A stretch of 64,000 nt of DNA from Streptacidiphilus melanogenes (GTDB lineage Bacteria; Actinomycetota; Actinomycetes; Streptomycetales; Streptomycetaceae). Shown one piece after another: positions 43,707-51,882 of this stretch. The stretch lies in NCBI RefSeq assembly GCF_000787835.1, contig NZ_BBPP01000012.1, positions 102,211 to 166,210 on the forward strand, in the 5' to 3' direction. The position numbers and the translations under genes were made by a program. Every line of letters begins with the position of its first letter. The first letter of the stretch is position 1. The notes beneath the pieces are model-generated. The model was not told the DNA's origin. It made no database searches and saw only the letters and a program-made list of their open reading frames with translations.

Positions 43707-44048
43707 TCATGGGACGGCCTGGCCTCGTTCGTCGGGCCAGCCCGGTCGCCACCTCGCCACATGCTCGTCGAAGTCGTCGGTCACGAACTGCGGATCAACG
43801 GCCTTGAGGCGGACCTGCTGGCGCTCGTCCGCCCACCACAACTCGAACTCGGTGATCGTCCCCACGGTCGGCCAGCGGTCGGCTGTCTCCGGCAAGAGGC
43901 GGCAGTCCACGAAGCCGCCGACGGGGAGGCCGATGTCGACGAAGACGCCGATTGCGCCCGGGTTCGGGACAAGGGTCACCTTCCCCTGGAAGCGCTGGCC
44001 GAAGCGAAGGTCCCTGCGGATGCGGTCCCATTCCTCAGCGGTCGGCAT
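43707..44048 (-). CDS. Small S1/OB-fold protein
   Basis: 113 aa. RRDLRFGQRFQGKVTLVPNP followed by GAIGVFVDIGLPVGGFVDC is an S1-type OB fold (G.V..V...GVFVD.G). The rest, WPTVGTITEFELWWADERQQVRLKA, completes the barrel. A single S1 domain suggests RNA or nucleic-acid binding in the cytoplasm. It converges on the finger/peptidase operon and has its own promoter side near 44060. Confidence 0.8.
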   Translation of the reverse strand: MPTAEEWDRIRRDLRFGQRFQGKVTLVPNPGAIGVFVDIGLPVGGFVDCRLLPETADRWPTVGTITEFELWWADERQQVRLKAVDPQFVTDDFDEHVARWRPGWPDERGQAVP

Positions 44049-44153
44049 GTCCGCATTCTCCCACGAGGCCGCTCATTCTCGCGGCTGCGCCGAGCAGCGG
44101 GACTGGCACGCGCCCGCAAAACCGGCCTTGCCACGACGGCGCAGGACGTCGGG

Positions 44154-44184
44154 CAGGGCGGCACCCGCTGCGGGTGCCGCCCTG
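44154..44184 (-). terminator. Terminator of the M4 protease gene
   Basis: A 13-bp perfect stem (CAGGGCGGCACCC at 44154-44166 with GGGTGCCGCCCTG at 44172-44184) has a 5-nt loop and lies 15 bp after the stop at 44199. Confidence 0.8.
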
Positions 44185-44198
44185 TTGGGTTCAGCCGG

Positions 44199-46529
44199 TC
44201 AGCTCGCGTTCAGCGCCGTGTCGTCGATGACGAAGGAGGTCTGCAGCGAGGAGTCCTCGGTGCCGGTGAACTTGAGGGTCACCGTCTGGCCGGCGTAGGC
44301 GGACAGGTCGAGGCTCCGCAGCTGGTAGCCGGTGGCCTTGTTGAGGTTGGAGTAGGTGGCCAGGGTGGTCGATTCGGCCTGGACGGTCAGCTTGTCGTAG
44401 GCCGTCGTCGTGGTGGTCTCGGCCGTGTCGACGTGCAGGTAGAAGGTGAGGGTCGCAGAGCAGCCCGCCGGGATGGTGACCTGCTGCGACAGGGTGTCGG
44501 TGTGGGTGGTGCCGTAGCCGTCGAGCCAGGCCTTCCAGGAGCCGGAGTGGGCGGGCTCACCGCTGGAGTTGTCGACGACGCCGGAGCTCGCGGTCCAGGG
44601 GGAGGCGCTGCCGGTCTCGAAGCCGGGGTTGCCGAGCAGCTGACCGCCGGTGCAGCCGCCACCGCCGCCGGTGGAGCTGACCGTCAGTGAGAAGGAGGCG
44701 GTGTGGGTCGCCGAACTGCCGGTGCCGGTCACGGTGACGTTGAACGTTCCCGTGGGCGTCGAGGAGGCGGTGCTGACGGACAGCTGGGAGGTGCCACCGG
44801 CCGTCACCGACGCGGGGCTGAAGGTCGCGGTGGCGCCGGCGGGCAGGCCTGAGGCGGACAGGGCTACCGACTGGGCGGATCCGCTGGTGAGGGTGGTCGC
44901 CACGGTGGCCTTCACGGTGGCGCCGGGGGTGACCGTGCCCGACGTCGGGGAGACGGCGAGGGAGAAGTCGTTCGTGCCGGTGGTGCAGGTCGGGTCGCCG
45001 GACTGGGCGGGGACGCTGACCGCGTTCCAGGCGGCCTTGACCGTGTTGAACTCGGCGCAGGAGGGGTCGAGGTTCTTGGCGGCCTGCAGCGTCCAGGTGC
45101 GGTAGGTCAGGTAGGAGCTGGAGGAGTTCTTCATCAGCTGCGCGTTGTAGACGATCTTGAGGGCGTTCTGGATGCCGATGCCGCTGACGGTGGAGCCGTT
45201 GCAGGTCGGGCTGGTCGGCCCGCCGGTGGGGTTGCTGCCCTGGGAGAGCAGGTAGAACCAGTGGTTGCCGGGGCCGGCGGCGGTGTGGACCTCGTCGCCG
45301 GGGATGCTGCTGGAGTAGCAGTTCGGATCGCTGTTGATCAGGGAGGGGTTGTACATGTTGCGGATCGGGCCGGTGCCCTCCAGGTTGACCTGGTTGCCGA
45401 CCAGGAAGTCCGGGACCGCGTACGGCGCCGGCTCGTTCAGGAAGGCCTCGGTCGAGGCGCCGTAGACGTCGCCGATCCACTCCTGGGTGCCGTTGCCGGA
45501 GATGCCGCCGGGGGTGTGGTCGTCGATGCCGTGGCCCATCTCGTGGGCGATGACGTCGATCGCGCCGATCCACTGCCCTGCGCTGTTGTGCCCGACCTCG
45601 ACCTCGGTGCCGTCGTAGTAGGCGTTGACGTCCTGCAGACCCACCCGGATGGGCCACGCCCCGCCGTTGCCGTCCATGCCGTTGCGGCCCAGCCACTGCG
45701 ACAGCATCCGGAACTCGCCCTGCGCGCCGTACAGGGCGTCCACGCAGCCGGTCTCCTTGCTGGTGGCGTCGCCGTTGCCCCAGCTGTCGGTCGATTTGGT
45801 GAACGTCGTGTTGGTCGCGGCGTCCTGGCAGGGCATGTTGGTGATGCCGGGGGAGTTCATCGAGTAGCTGCTACCGGAGCCGGTGGTGCCGATGGTCAGC
45901 GGTTCCGGCCCGTTCCACGCGCCGGTGGCGCTGCCGTGCATCACGTGTTCCTGGGTGTGCAGCACTGCGCCGGTGTGTGCGTCGACGTCCACGCTCAGCC
46001 TGCTGTATCCGTCCGGGCCGGTGCCGTCCACCGTGGTCTCCCACGCGAGCGCCGCGGGCCCGGCGCCCAGTGCGTAGACCACCAGCCGGGTGCCCTCGAC
46101 CTTGGCCACCGACCTCAGGCGGGCGGAGGCGACGGACGCGGCCTTGGAGCTGCTCAGCGTCGGGGTGATCGAGAGTCTGCCGATCGGGTGCTGCTGGGCG
46201 ACCGAGTGCGCCAGCACCTGGCCTGCGCTGTTGGTGACCACGACGAAGTCGCCGCCGACGACCGGAACGCCTGCGTAGGTGCGGTCGTAGGGCACGTACT
46301 GCGTGCCACTGGACGAGATGACCGCGTGCTGGACGAACTGGTCGTCGGCGCCCGCCTGGAGGAACGCCGGGCGACCGGCGACGAGCGCCTGCGCGCTCGC
46401 GGCGGCCAGCGCCCGGGCGTCGGGGGACGGCGGCGGCACGGCTTTGGCCGCGGGGGCGGCGGCGAGGCCGCCGATCAGCGCTGCCGCGGCTATCGCCGCC
46501 GCGGTGGTGCGGCGTCGGGACTTGCTCAT
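44199..46529 (-). CDS. Secreted thermolysin-like (M4) metalloprotease
   Basis: 776 aa from the ATG at 46529. Signal peptide about 1-30; FTP/PepSY-type propeptide to about 220 (YAGVPVVGGDFVVVTNSAGQ). Peptidase M4: zinc motif HEMGH at 329-333 with a third ligand at about Glu350 (NGTQEWIGDVYG), and the late active-site region PGDEVHTAAGPGNHWFYLLS. After about residue 540 come an Ig-like domain (SLAVSPTSGTVTPGATVKA) and a jelly-roll C-terminal domain (LLGNPGFETGSASPW) of the kind that binds substrate or wall. It would be processed outside the cell to a broad endoprotease. Confidence 0.92.
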   Translation of the reverse strand: MSKSRRRTTAAAIAAAALIGGLAAAPAAKAVPPPSPDARALAAASAQALVAGRPAFLQAGADDQFVQHAVISSSGTQYVPYDRTYAGVPVVGGDFVVVTNSAGQVLAHSVAQQHPIGRLSITPTLSSSKAASVASARLRSVAKVEGTRLVVYALGAGPAALAWETTVDGTGPDGYSRLSVDVDAHTGAVLHTQEHVMHGSATGAWNGPEPLTIGTTGSGSSYSMNSPGITNMPCQDAATNTTFTKSTDSWGNGDATSKETGCVDALYGAQGEFRMLSQWLGRNGMDGNGGAWPIRVGLQDVNAYYDGTEVEVGHNSAGQWIGAIDVIAHEMGHGIDDHTPGGISGNGTQEWIGDVYGASTEAFLNEPAPYAVPDFLVGNQVNLEGTGPIRNMYNPSLINSDPNCYSSSIPGDEVHTAAGPGNHWFYLLSQGSNPTGGPTSPTCNGSTVSGIGIQNALKIVYNAQLMKNSSSSYLTYRTWTLQAAKNLDPSCAEFNTVKAAWNAVSVPAQSGDPTCTTGTNDFSLAVSPTSGTVTPGATVKATVATTLTSGSAQSVALSASGLPAGATATFSPASVTAGGTSQLSVSTASSTPTGTFNVTVTGTGSSATHTASFSLTVSSTGGGGGCTGGQLLGNPGFETGSASPWTASSGVVDNSSGEPAHSGSWKAWLDGYGTTHTDTLSQQVTIPAGCSATLTFYLHVDTAETTTTTAYDKLTVQAESTTLATYSNLNKATGYQLRSLDLSAYAGQTVTLKFTGTEDSSLQTSFVIDDTALNAS

Positions 46530-47017
46530 GGTGATCCGGTTCCTCTCAGGATGCCATGGACATGACATGCAGCACCGCGCGTACCTGCAACATGCTTGGC
46601 AGGATGGGAAGTTGCAACCACGCGGCATGGTGTTCGCTCTCGTCAAAGAGAAGCAGGACCCTGACAGCGCGTCAATGACATACTCACAACAAACTCATAG
46701 GTTGGCGTCCCGCTCGAGCTTCCCGCCAACGCGCTGAACTGACCGAGAGGGCGCTCAGGCTGGCGCAAGGGTTGGGCCACGAGGCGTTCGCCCAGGGGTC
46801 TCCCGCGGCTGGTCGCTGATCGGGTCTGCGTTCGAGCGAAGGTCAGGCGTGCGCCGCCTGCTCGCGGGCGGTCTTCCGCTGCCGGGCCGTTGTTCCGGCT
46901 GGCCTCAACGGTGTTCAGGCTGGTGATCACTAGGGTGAAGACGTCGGCCCCGGCGCCAGCGTCGGCGTGGTCGCCTCGGCCCTCGGCCTGAACCCGCTCC
47001 GAGAGGGACAACCACTC
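46530..47017. other. Intergenic region between divergent M4 and DUF89 genes
   Basis: About 490 bp, holding promoters for both directions. No gene is recognised. CCTGC/GCAGG arms near 46581-46603 form a weak dyad upstream of the protease gene. Confidence 0.4.
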
Positions 47018-48172
47018 ATGACCCAGCAGGCTCCGGTGATCATTTCGAGTGCTTCGCCGTTCGCCGCGGATGTGTTCCGCACGCGGCACCCTGCGCTGAT
47101 CGACCGGCTCATCCGGGCCTGGCCCTTCGCCCCAGCGCAGTTGGAGGCGCTGGCCGAGCTCGTGAAGGAAAACCTCGGCGGCGTGATCCGGCCTCTTCCG
47201 GACCACGCCCTTGGCGCCCATGACTGGCGCGAGTGGGGGAGCGGCTTCTACGGCCGTCCGTGGGCGGAGGTGCCGTTCCTGTGGGCCGAGTCGTTCTTCT
47301 ACCGACGTCTCCTCGAAGCGGTCGGATACTTCGAGCCCAGCAGCCCGTGGCGGGGCGTCGACCTGTTTGCGCCGTTCAAGCAGGCCGAACTCGCCGGTGG
47401 GACGGTCGCGGCGGAAATCGCCGCGCTCGACGACATCGCCGACGCGGGCGAAGACGAACGCGGGCAGGCGCTGCTGCTGTCGAGCCTGTGGGGCAACCGC
47501 GCCGACCTGGCGCTTCAGATCACCGCGGGTGCGCAGATCGAGGCCTCCGGCTTGGTGGCCGACGACAGCCAGCACCTGTGGGAGCTCCTCGGCTCCCAGC
47601 CGGGAGGCAACGTGGCCCTGGTCGCGGACAACGCCGGCAGCGAGATGGTCGCGGACCTCGTCCTTGTCGACCACCTGCTCGCCCGCGGCTTGGCCGACCA
47701 GGTGGTGCTGCACGTCAAGCCGGCGCCGTACTACGTCTCCGACGCCCTGCTCGCGGACGTCGCGGACTGCCTGCGGCGGCTCTGGAGCGGTGAGGGCGCG
47801 GCGCGTGCTGTCGCGGAGCGGCTTCGCGAGGCTGCGGCGGTCGGCCGGCTTCGGATGCGCACCGACGCGTTCTGGTGCGCACCGTTCGACTTCACCGCCA
47901 TGCCGGAGGCGCTGCGGGAGGATCTCGCCGCGGCCAAGGTGACGATCCTGAAGGGCGACCTCAACTACCGTCGCCTGGTCGGCGACCGCTGGTGGGACCC
48001 GACGACGTCTTTCAGCGAGGTGACGCGCTACTTCCCGGGCCGGGTCGCGGCGCTGCGGACGCTGAAGTCGGACGTGATCGTGGGATTGGAACCGCGAGCC
48101 CTGGACACCCTGGAGGCGTCTGGACGGGATTGGAGGACATCGGGTTCGCGAGGGTTGATCCAGGTACGTTGA
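47018..48172 (+). CDS. DUF89 / ARMT1-like damage-control phosphatase
   Basis: 384 aa from the ATG at 47018 with GAGAGGGA upstream. Matches the DUF89 fold: FFYRRLLEAVGYF, SLWGNRADLALQITAG, the metal-binding VADNAGSEMVADLVL (Asp/Asn/Glu near 208-213), a middle HVKPAPYYVSDALLADV, and ILKGDLNYRRLVGDRWW. Family III members (human ARMT1 is one) are metal-dependent phosphatases that remove damaged sugar phosphates such as fructose-1-phosphate. The residues needed are present. Its end runs into a region of gene remnants. Confidence 0.88.
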   Translation: MTQQAPVIISSASPFAADVFRTRHPALIDRLIRAWPFAPAQLEALAELVKENLGGVIRPLPDHALGAHDWREWGSGFYGRPWAEVPFLWAESFFYRRLLEAVGYFEPSSPWRGVDLFAPFKQAELAGGTVAAEIAALDDIADAGEDERGQALLLSSLWGNRADLALQITAGAQIEASGLVADDSQHLWELLGSQPGGNVALVADNAGSEMVADLVLVDHLLARGLADQVVLHVKPAPYYVSDALLADVADCLRRLWSGEGAARAVAERLREAAAVGRLRMRTDAFWCAPFDFTAMPEALREDLAAAKVTILKGDLNYRRLVGDRWWDPTTSFSEVTRYFPGRVAALRTLKSDVIVGLEPRALDTLEASGRDWRTSGSRGLIQVR

Positions 48173-48656
48173 GGCTCCGCCTGCTGCAGTCGGCCCGCCC
48201 GCGCTGTCAGGCCCGTGCCCGCAGGGGCTTTGCGCCGTGGGAGCCGCTGTGGCGAGGAAGCGCCGGGTATCGCGTGGACCGCGCCACGCACCGGGGCCGC
48301 GACGATGTCCGGCGTCGAGGCGGCGGGTGTGCCGCCCCGGTGCAGGAACGCCAGGCCGCGGACGAGCGTCCCGACGGCCGTCGAAAGCGCCTCCGCAAGG
48401 GTGCCGGGGAAGACGCCGTGGACGAGGCAACGCACGTACGCCGCGATCGCGGCGCCCCGCTCCGCTCTGGCGGGGTCGTAAGGGCTTCCGTGCCGGTTCA
48501 GGCTCGGTCTGGTGTGTTGCAGCCGAGCTCCGCGAGGATCCCAGGGGCCTCGAAGAACTGCCCGATCCCCAGTCCCGCCCCGAGGTCCGGTCGGTCGGGC
48601 GCGAGGCCGTGAGCGTGATGGCAGGTGTGGAGGTCCGTGACTGCGTCGTGGCCGGG
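48173..48656. other. Interval of probable minus-strand gene remnants
   Basis: No intact gene. The minus strand reads protein-like stretches without starts: ERGAAIAAYVRCLVHGVFPG then TLAEALSTAVGTLVRGLAFL (about 48320-48475), and LGIGQFFEAPGILAELGC ending at a stop near 48500. I infer leftovers of deleted genes. Confidence 0.35.
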
Positions 48657-48779
48657 TCAGGCGAGTCGGGCGGGGAACCCGCCGATGGCGACCGGGGCCC
48701 AGCGGTCGGGTGTGACGCGCACGCGTGCCTTGCCTTGACTGACCGTGGCTTCGCGGTACTGCGCCCAGTCGGGGCGCTC
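48587..48779. repeat. Copy A of a 193-bp dispersed duplication
   Basis: Aligns without gaps, and with few mismatches, to 56030-56222 in the same orientation, 7443 bp away. It covers the last about 40 codons of a PPOX-type F420 oxidoreductase gene and the 70 bp after its stop. Confidence 0.85.
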
Positions 48780-48803
48780 CTCGTCGAGGTTCTGCGCTGA
48801 AAC
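48657..48803 (-). pseudogene. 3' remnant of a PPOX-class F420 oxidoreductase gene
   Basis: The minus strand reads PDWAQYREATVSQGKARVRV then TPDRWAPVAIGGFPARLA and a stop, nearly the C-terminus of the intact enzyme at 56100-56570. Codons before about 48803 are lost. A duplicated paralogue, since truncated, is the simplest reading. Confidence 0.75.
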
Positions 48804-48885
48804 GCAGTCATGCGCAGCCGCGCACCCATGAGTCAGGTCAACGAAGTCTCAGCCGGATTCTCGGAGCGCCGGTAGGTTCTCTGCG

Positions 48886-49755
48886 GTGACCTTGATGAAG
48901 ATGCACGGCCTCGCGCCGATGACGGACGGGGCGCGGATTCGCTGGGCCGTGCTGGGTGACACGGCTCGGAGACCACCCGTGGTCATGCTCCATGGCGGCC
49001 CGGGTCTGCCGGACTACCTGGGCGACGTCGCCCCCATGATCGCGGATCTCGCACCCGTGTACCGCTACGACCAGCGGGGGACACGTGGATCCCCATGGCA
49101 GGGCCGCCATACCTTCTCCCGGCATGTGGACGATCTGGCCGAGCTGCTCGACCACTGGGGCGCCGCCAAGGCCGTGCTGATCGGGCACTCGTACGGCGCT
49201 GATCTGGCCAGCCGGTTCTGCCTGGCCCACTCCGATCGGGTAGCCGCCATGCTGCTGATGTGCGGACCGTTCGTCGGTGGCTGGCGCACGCAGGACCAGG
49301 CGGAACGCCACCGCCGCATGTCCGCAGCCCAACGGGAGCGCCTCCGCGTCCTGGAGCAGATGCCGGAACGCACCCAGGATGAAGAAGTCGAGCTGCTCAC
49401 GCTGTCGTGGTTCACCGACCACGCCGAGCCCGAGCGGGGCTGGCACTGGGCCGAGCAGGGCGCTCGGCAGCGCCGCCCCGTCAACTGGGCCATGAACAGC
49501 GAACTCGGCAAGGAAAGGCATGCGGACCCACTCGATGAACACCTGGACGAGCTCCGCGCATGCCTACCGGCTCAAGTGGAGCTCCTCGGCGGAGCCTGCG
49601 ACCCCCGCCCCCTGTCGGCACTGGTATCGCTTGCGCTCCGCCTGGGGGCGCCGCTGAGGCGGATCGACAACGCAGGACACGAGCCCTGGCTGGAGCAGCC
49701 CGACGCCGTGCGCGAGCACCTTCGCCGTTTCGTGCAGGGCACGGTTGTCCCGTAG
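48886..49755 (+). CDS. Alpha/beta hydrolase, proline iminopeptidase-like
   Basis: 289 aa; GTG start at 48886. Oxyanion-hole motif LHGGPGLPDYL (about 36-46), YRYDQRGTRGSPW typical of prolyl aminopeptidase relatives, nucleophile elbow GHSYGA (Ser about 105), late acidic residue in GACDPR and His in NAGHEPWLEQP (about 265). A complete Ser-Asp-His triad is therefore present. It hydrolyses a peptide or ester bond; the substrate is unknown. Cytosolic, no signal peptide. Confidence 0.88.
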   Translation: MTLMKMHGLAPMTDGARIRWAVLGDTARRPPVVMLHGGPGLPDYLGDVAPMIADLAPVYRYDQRGTRGSPWQGRHTFSRHVDDLAELLDHWGAAKAVLIGHSYGADLASRFCLAHSDRVAAMLLMCGPFVGGWRTQDQAERHRRMSAAQRERLRVLEQMPERTQDEEVELLTLSWFTDHAEPERGWHWAEQGARQRRPVNWAMNSELGKERHADPLDEHLDELRACLPAQVELLGGACDPRPLSALVSLALRLGAPLRRIDNAGHEPWLEQPDAVREHLRRFVQGTVVP

Positions 49756-49759
49756 GACT

Positions 49760-50000
49760 TCAGCGGCCATCCGACGTGGAGCGTCGCAGGTAGCAGATGA
49801 GGGCTGCGGCGATGCCGGCGAAGGTGCGCGGACGTGCTCAGCCCTGCGCTCGTGGCGACGGTAGGTCTCTGGCCTCCGGCCAACCACGCCACCGTACGCT
49901 CAACGGTTCGCCCGTAGCGACCCAGGTGCTGGGAGGACCATGGCCACCGCGACCGCTCGCCATCCACCTCGGTCATGAGGTCTCGGGCGCCAGACGGTGA
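49760..50000 (-). pseudogene. IS5-type transposase C-terminal fragment with frameshift
   Basis: The minus strand reads SSQHLGRYGRTVERTVAWLA (the glutamate region of the DDE domain), then shifts frame, and ends TFAGIAAALICYLRRSTSDG and a stop at 49760. The upstream half of the gene is missing and the frames disagree, so it is inactive. It differs from the remnant at 11576. Confidence 0.65.
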
Positions 50001-50300
50001 CGATCCCCGCCGACGCCCCGACCACGGCCCCGGCTCCATGACCGGCTCCCGGGCGCCTCCGCCCGTCGCAGGGCCCGTCGCCGACCTGAGGCGCGTCGTC
50101 ATCTATGCTTCCCGATGGCCGTGGGGTGGTCGTGCGGCGCGGTACGCGTTGACGCAGAGTGCTCGCTCGACGGGCTCGGTCCCAGGTCACGGTGATCCTG
50201 AGTGGAGCCCGGGACTCCGTCGGCTGTCGGCATGCGTCGCGGCGGATTCTGTTCAGCCCACGCGTCCGTGGACCAACACGCCCTCAGGGAGAAGCGAGGT
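50001..50300. other. Interval upstream of the deoxynucleoside kinase
   Basis: About 300 bp with no recognisable coding content; the kinase promoter is expected here. Confidence 0.4.
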
Positions 50301-50963
50301 ATGACGGTGATCTGCGTCGGAGGCATGATCGGGATCGGCAAGACGAGCGTTGCCGAGGTCCTCGCCAAGGCGCTGGGCAGCGAAGTCTTCTACGAGAGCG
50401 TGGAGGACAATCCGATCCTCCCGCTGTTCTACAAGGCGAGCCCCGAGGAGATCCAGGCCAAGCGCTATCCCTTCTTGCTGCAACTCCACTTCCTGCGGAC
50501 GCGGTTCGCCTCGATCAAGGAGGCCTACCAGAAGGACGACAACGTCCTCGACCGCTCCATCTACGAGGACTGGTACTTCGCCAAGGTCAACCACGAGCTG
50601 GGTCGGATCAGCTCCCTCGAGATGCGCGTCTACGAGGGGCTGCTCGAGGAGATGATGCGCGAGATCGAGGGCCTGCCGTACCGCAAGGCTCCTGATCTCA
50701 TGGTCTATCTCAAGGCGGACTTCGAGACGGTACTGCACCGCATCGGACTTCGGGGCCGTGAGTTCGAACAGGACGAGAGCCTGGTCGAGTACTACCGGAC
50801 CCTGTGGTCGGGCTACGACGACTGGGTGCACAAGCACTACTCGGCCAGCGAGGTCCTGGTCGTGGACATGAACCACACGGATGTGGTGAACAGCCCCGAG
50901 GACGCGGCCCGTGTCGCGCAACAGGTCAAGGACGCCCTGGCCGCCGCCAGGCTGCGCGCCTGA
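50301..50963 (+). CDS. Deoxynucleoside kinase
   Basis: 220 aa starting MTVICVGGMIGIGKTSVAEV with GAAGCGAGG upstream; a longer frame is possible but lacks support. The P-loop GMIGIGKTS (about 8-16), the substrate-binding FYESVEDNPILPLFY, the DRSIYEDWYFAK (DRS) motif near 88 and the LID region RIGLRGREFEQDE identify the dNK family (deoxyadenosine/deoxyguanosine kinase branch). It phosphorylates deoxynucleosides with ATP for salvage of DNA precursors. It is unusual for streptomycetes to place it among accessory genes, but the sequence looks intact. Confidence 0.92.
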   Translation: MTVICVGGMIGIGKTSVAEVLAKALGSEVFYESVEDNPILPLFYKASPEEIQAKRYPFLLQLHFLRTRFASIKEAYQKDDNVLDRSIYEDWYFAKVNHELGRISSLEMRVYEGLLEEMMREIEGLPYRKAPDLMVYLKADFETVLHRIGLRGREFEQDESLVEYYRTLWSGYDDWVHKHYSASEVLVVDMNHTDVVNSPEDAARVAQQVKDALAAARLRA

Positions 50964-51217
50964 GTCGGGCCGGGCCCCTGCGGGCACGACGGTGTCCGGA
51001 TCGTCTGCGCGCGTCGGCCGGTTGCGGCCGTGACGACTGGTGCCGGAACCGGCGGCGAGGTCCTGCCGGACGGGGTCCCGCCAGGGAATCCGTCGCGGGT
51101 CGCGGTCAGGAAGTCCGGCGCCGGAGCCGGGTGGCGTGGTGCTCCTTGTGGACACCGGCCACGTTGGCCGGGGTTGTGGTCGGGCTCGATGCAACTTTTT
51201 CGCATTAGGCTGGGTGT

Positions 51218-51796
51218 ATGAGTGCTCGAGCGACCACGCGGCCCGGCGGGCGTAGTGCGCGTGTGCAGGAGTCCGTTCACCAGGCGGTGCGTGATCTGGA
51301 GGCGGAGGTGGGGCGGGATGCGCTGACGGTGCCGTTGATCGCGGCCCGTGCGGGGGTGACGCCGTCCACCGTCTACCGCCGTTGGGGGGACCTGCGGGAG
51401 TTGCTGTCCGACGTGGCCGTCGAGCGGTTGCGTCCCGACGGTGCGCCGGCCGATCACGGCGGGCTGCGGGCGGATCTGGAGGCGTGGGCGGTGCAGTTCG
51501 CGGAGGAGATGTCCTCGGCGGCGGGCCGCACGTACGTCCGCGACGCCCTGCTGGGCGACCCCGAGCAGGGCAATGCGGTTCGCTGCTCCGATTACGCCGC
51601 CGAGCAGTTGAAGGCCATCGGGGTGCGTGCGGCCGGGCGGGGGGAGGCCGTGCCTGATGTGGAGACCCTGCTGGACGTCGTCGTGGCCCCGCTGATGTAC
51701 CGCATCCTGTTCCGCCCTTCGGATCTGTCGGCGGCCTATACCGACGGTCTCGTGGCGGCTGCGCTCGGCCGGGGTTCGGCCCCCTCTCACACCTAA
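51218..51796 (+). CDS. TetR-family regulator
   Basis: 192 aa. HTH segment LTVPLIAARAGVTPSTVYRRWGDLRELLSD at about 34-63 (shown only in part elsewhere), C-domain of the TetR_C type with LEAWAVQFAEEMSSAAGRTY and VVAPLMYRILFRPSDL. It lies 86 bp upstream of, and in line with, an MFS gene. An 18-bp perfect inverted repeat surrounds that gap, one arm overlapping its own stop codon. It likely represses the MFS-hydrolase-amidase run downstream. Confidence 0.88.
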   Translation: MSARATTRPGGRSARVQESVHQAVRDLEAEVGRDALTVPLIAARAGVTPSTVYRRWGDLRELLSDVAVERLRPDGAPADHGGLRADLEAWAVQFAEEMSSAAGRTYVRDALLGDPEQGNAVRCSDYAAEQLKAIGVRAAGRGEAVPDVETLLDVVVAPLMYRILFRPSDLSAAYTDGLVAAALGRGSAPSHT

Positions 51797-51876
51797 AAGC
51801 TAATCGTTTGCGTTTTGAGTGCCGTGGGGCCTAGTCTCTCCTCTAACGCAAAGAGTTTGCTTTTAGGTGTGAGAGG
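51783..51876. promoter_or_regulatory. Inverted-repeat control element before the MFS gene
   Basis: An 18-bp perfect inverted repeat, 51783-51800 with 51859-51876 (core CACCTAAAAGC/GCTTTTAGGTG), continues inward as TTTGCGTT (51807-51814)/AACGCAAA (51845-51852). Inside each arm is a small palindrome: GCTAATCGTTTGC and GCAAAGAGTTTGC (GCAAA-GAG-TTTGC, perfect). The latter pair look like TetR operators flanking the MFS promoter; the large dyad could also fold in RNA. Confidence 0.65.
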
Positions 51877-51882
51877 TGCTCC

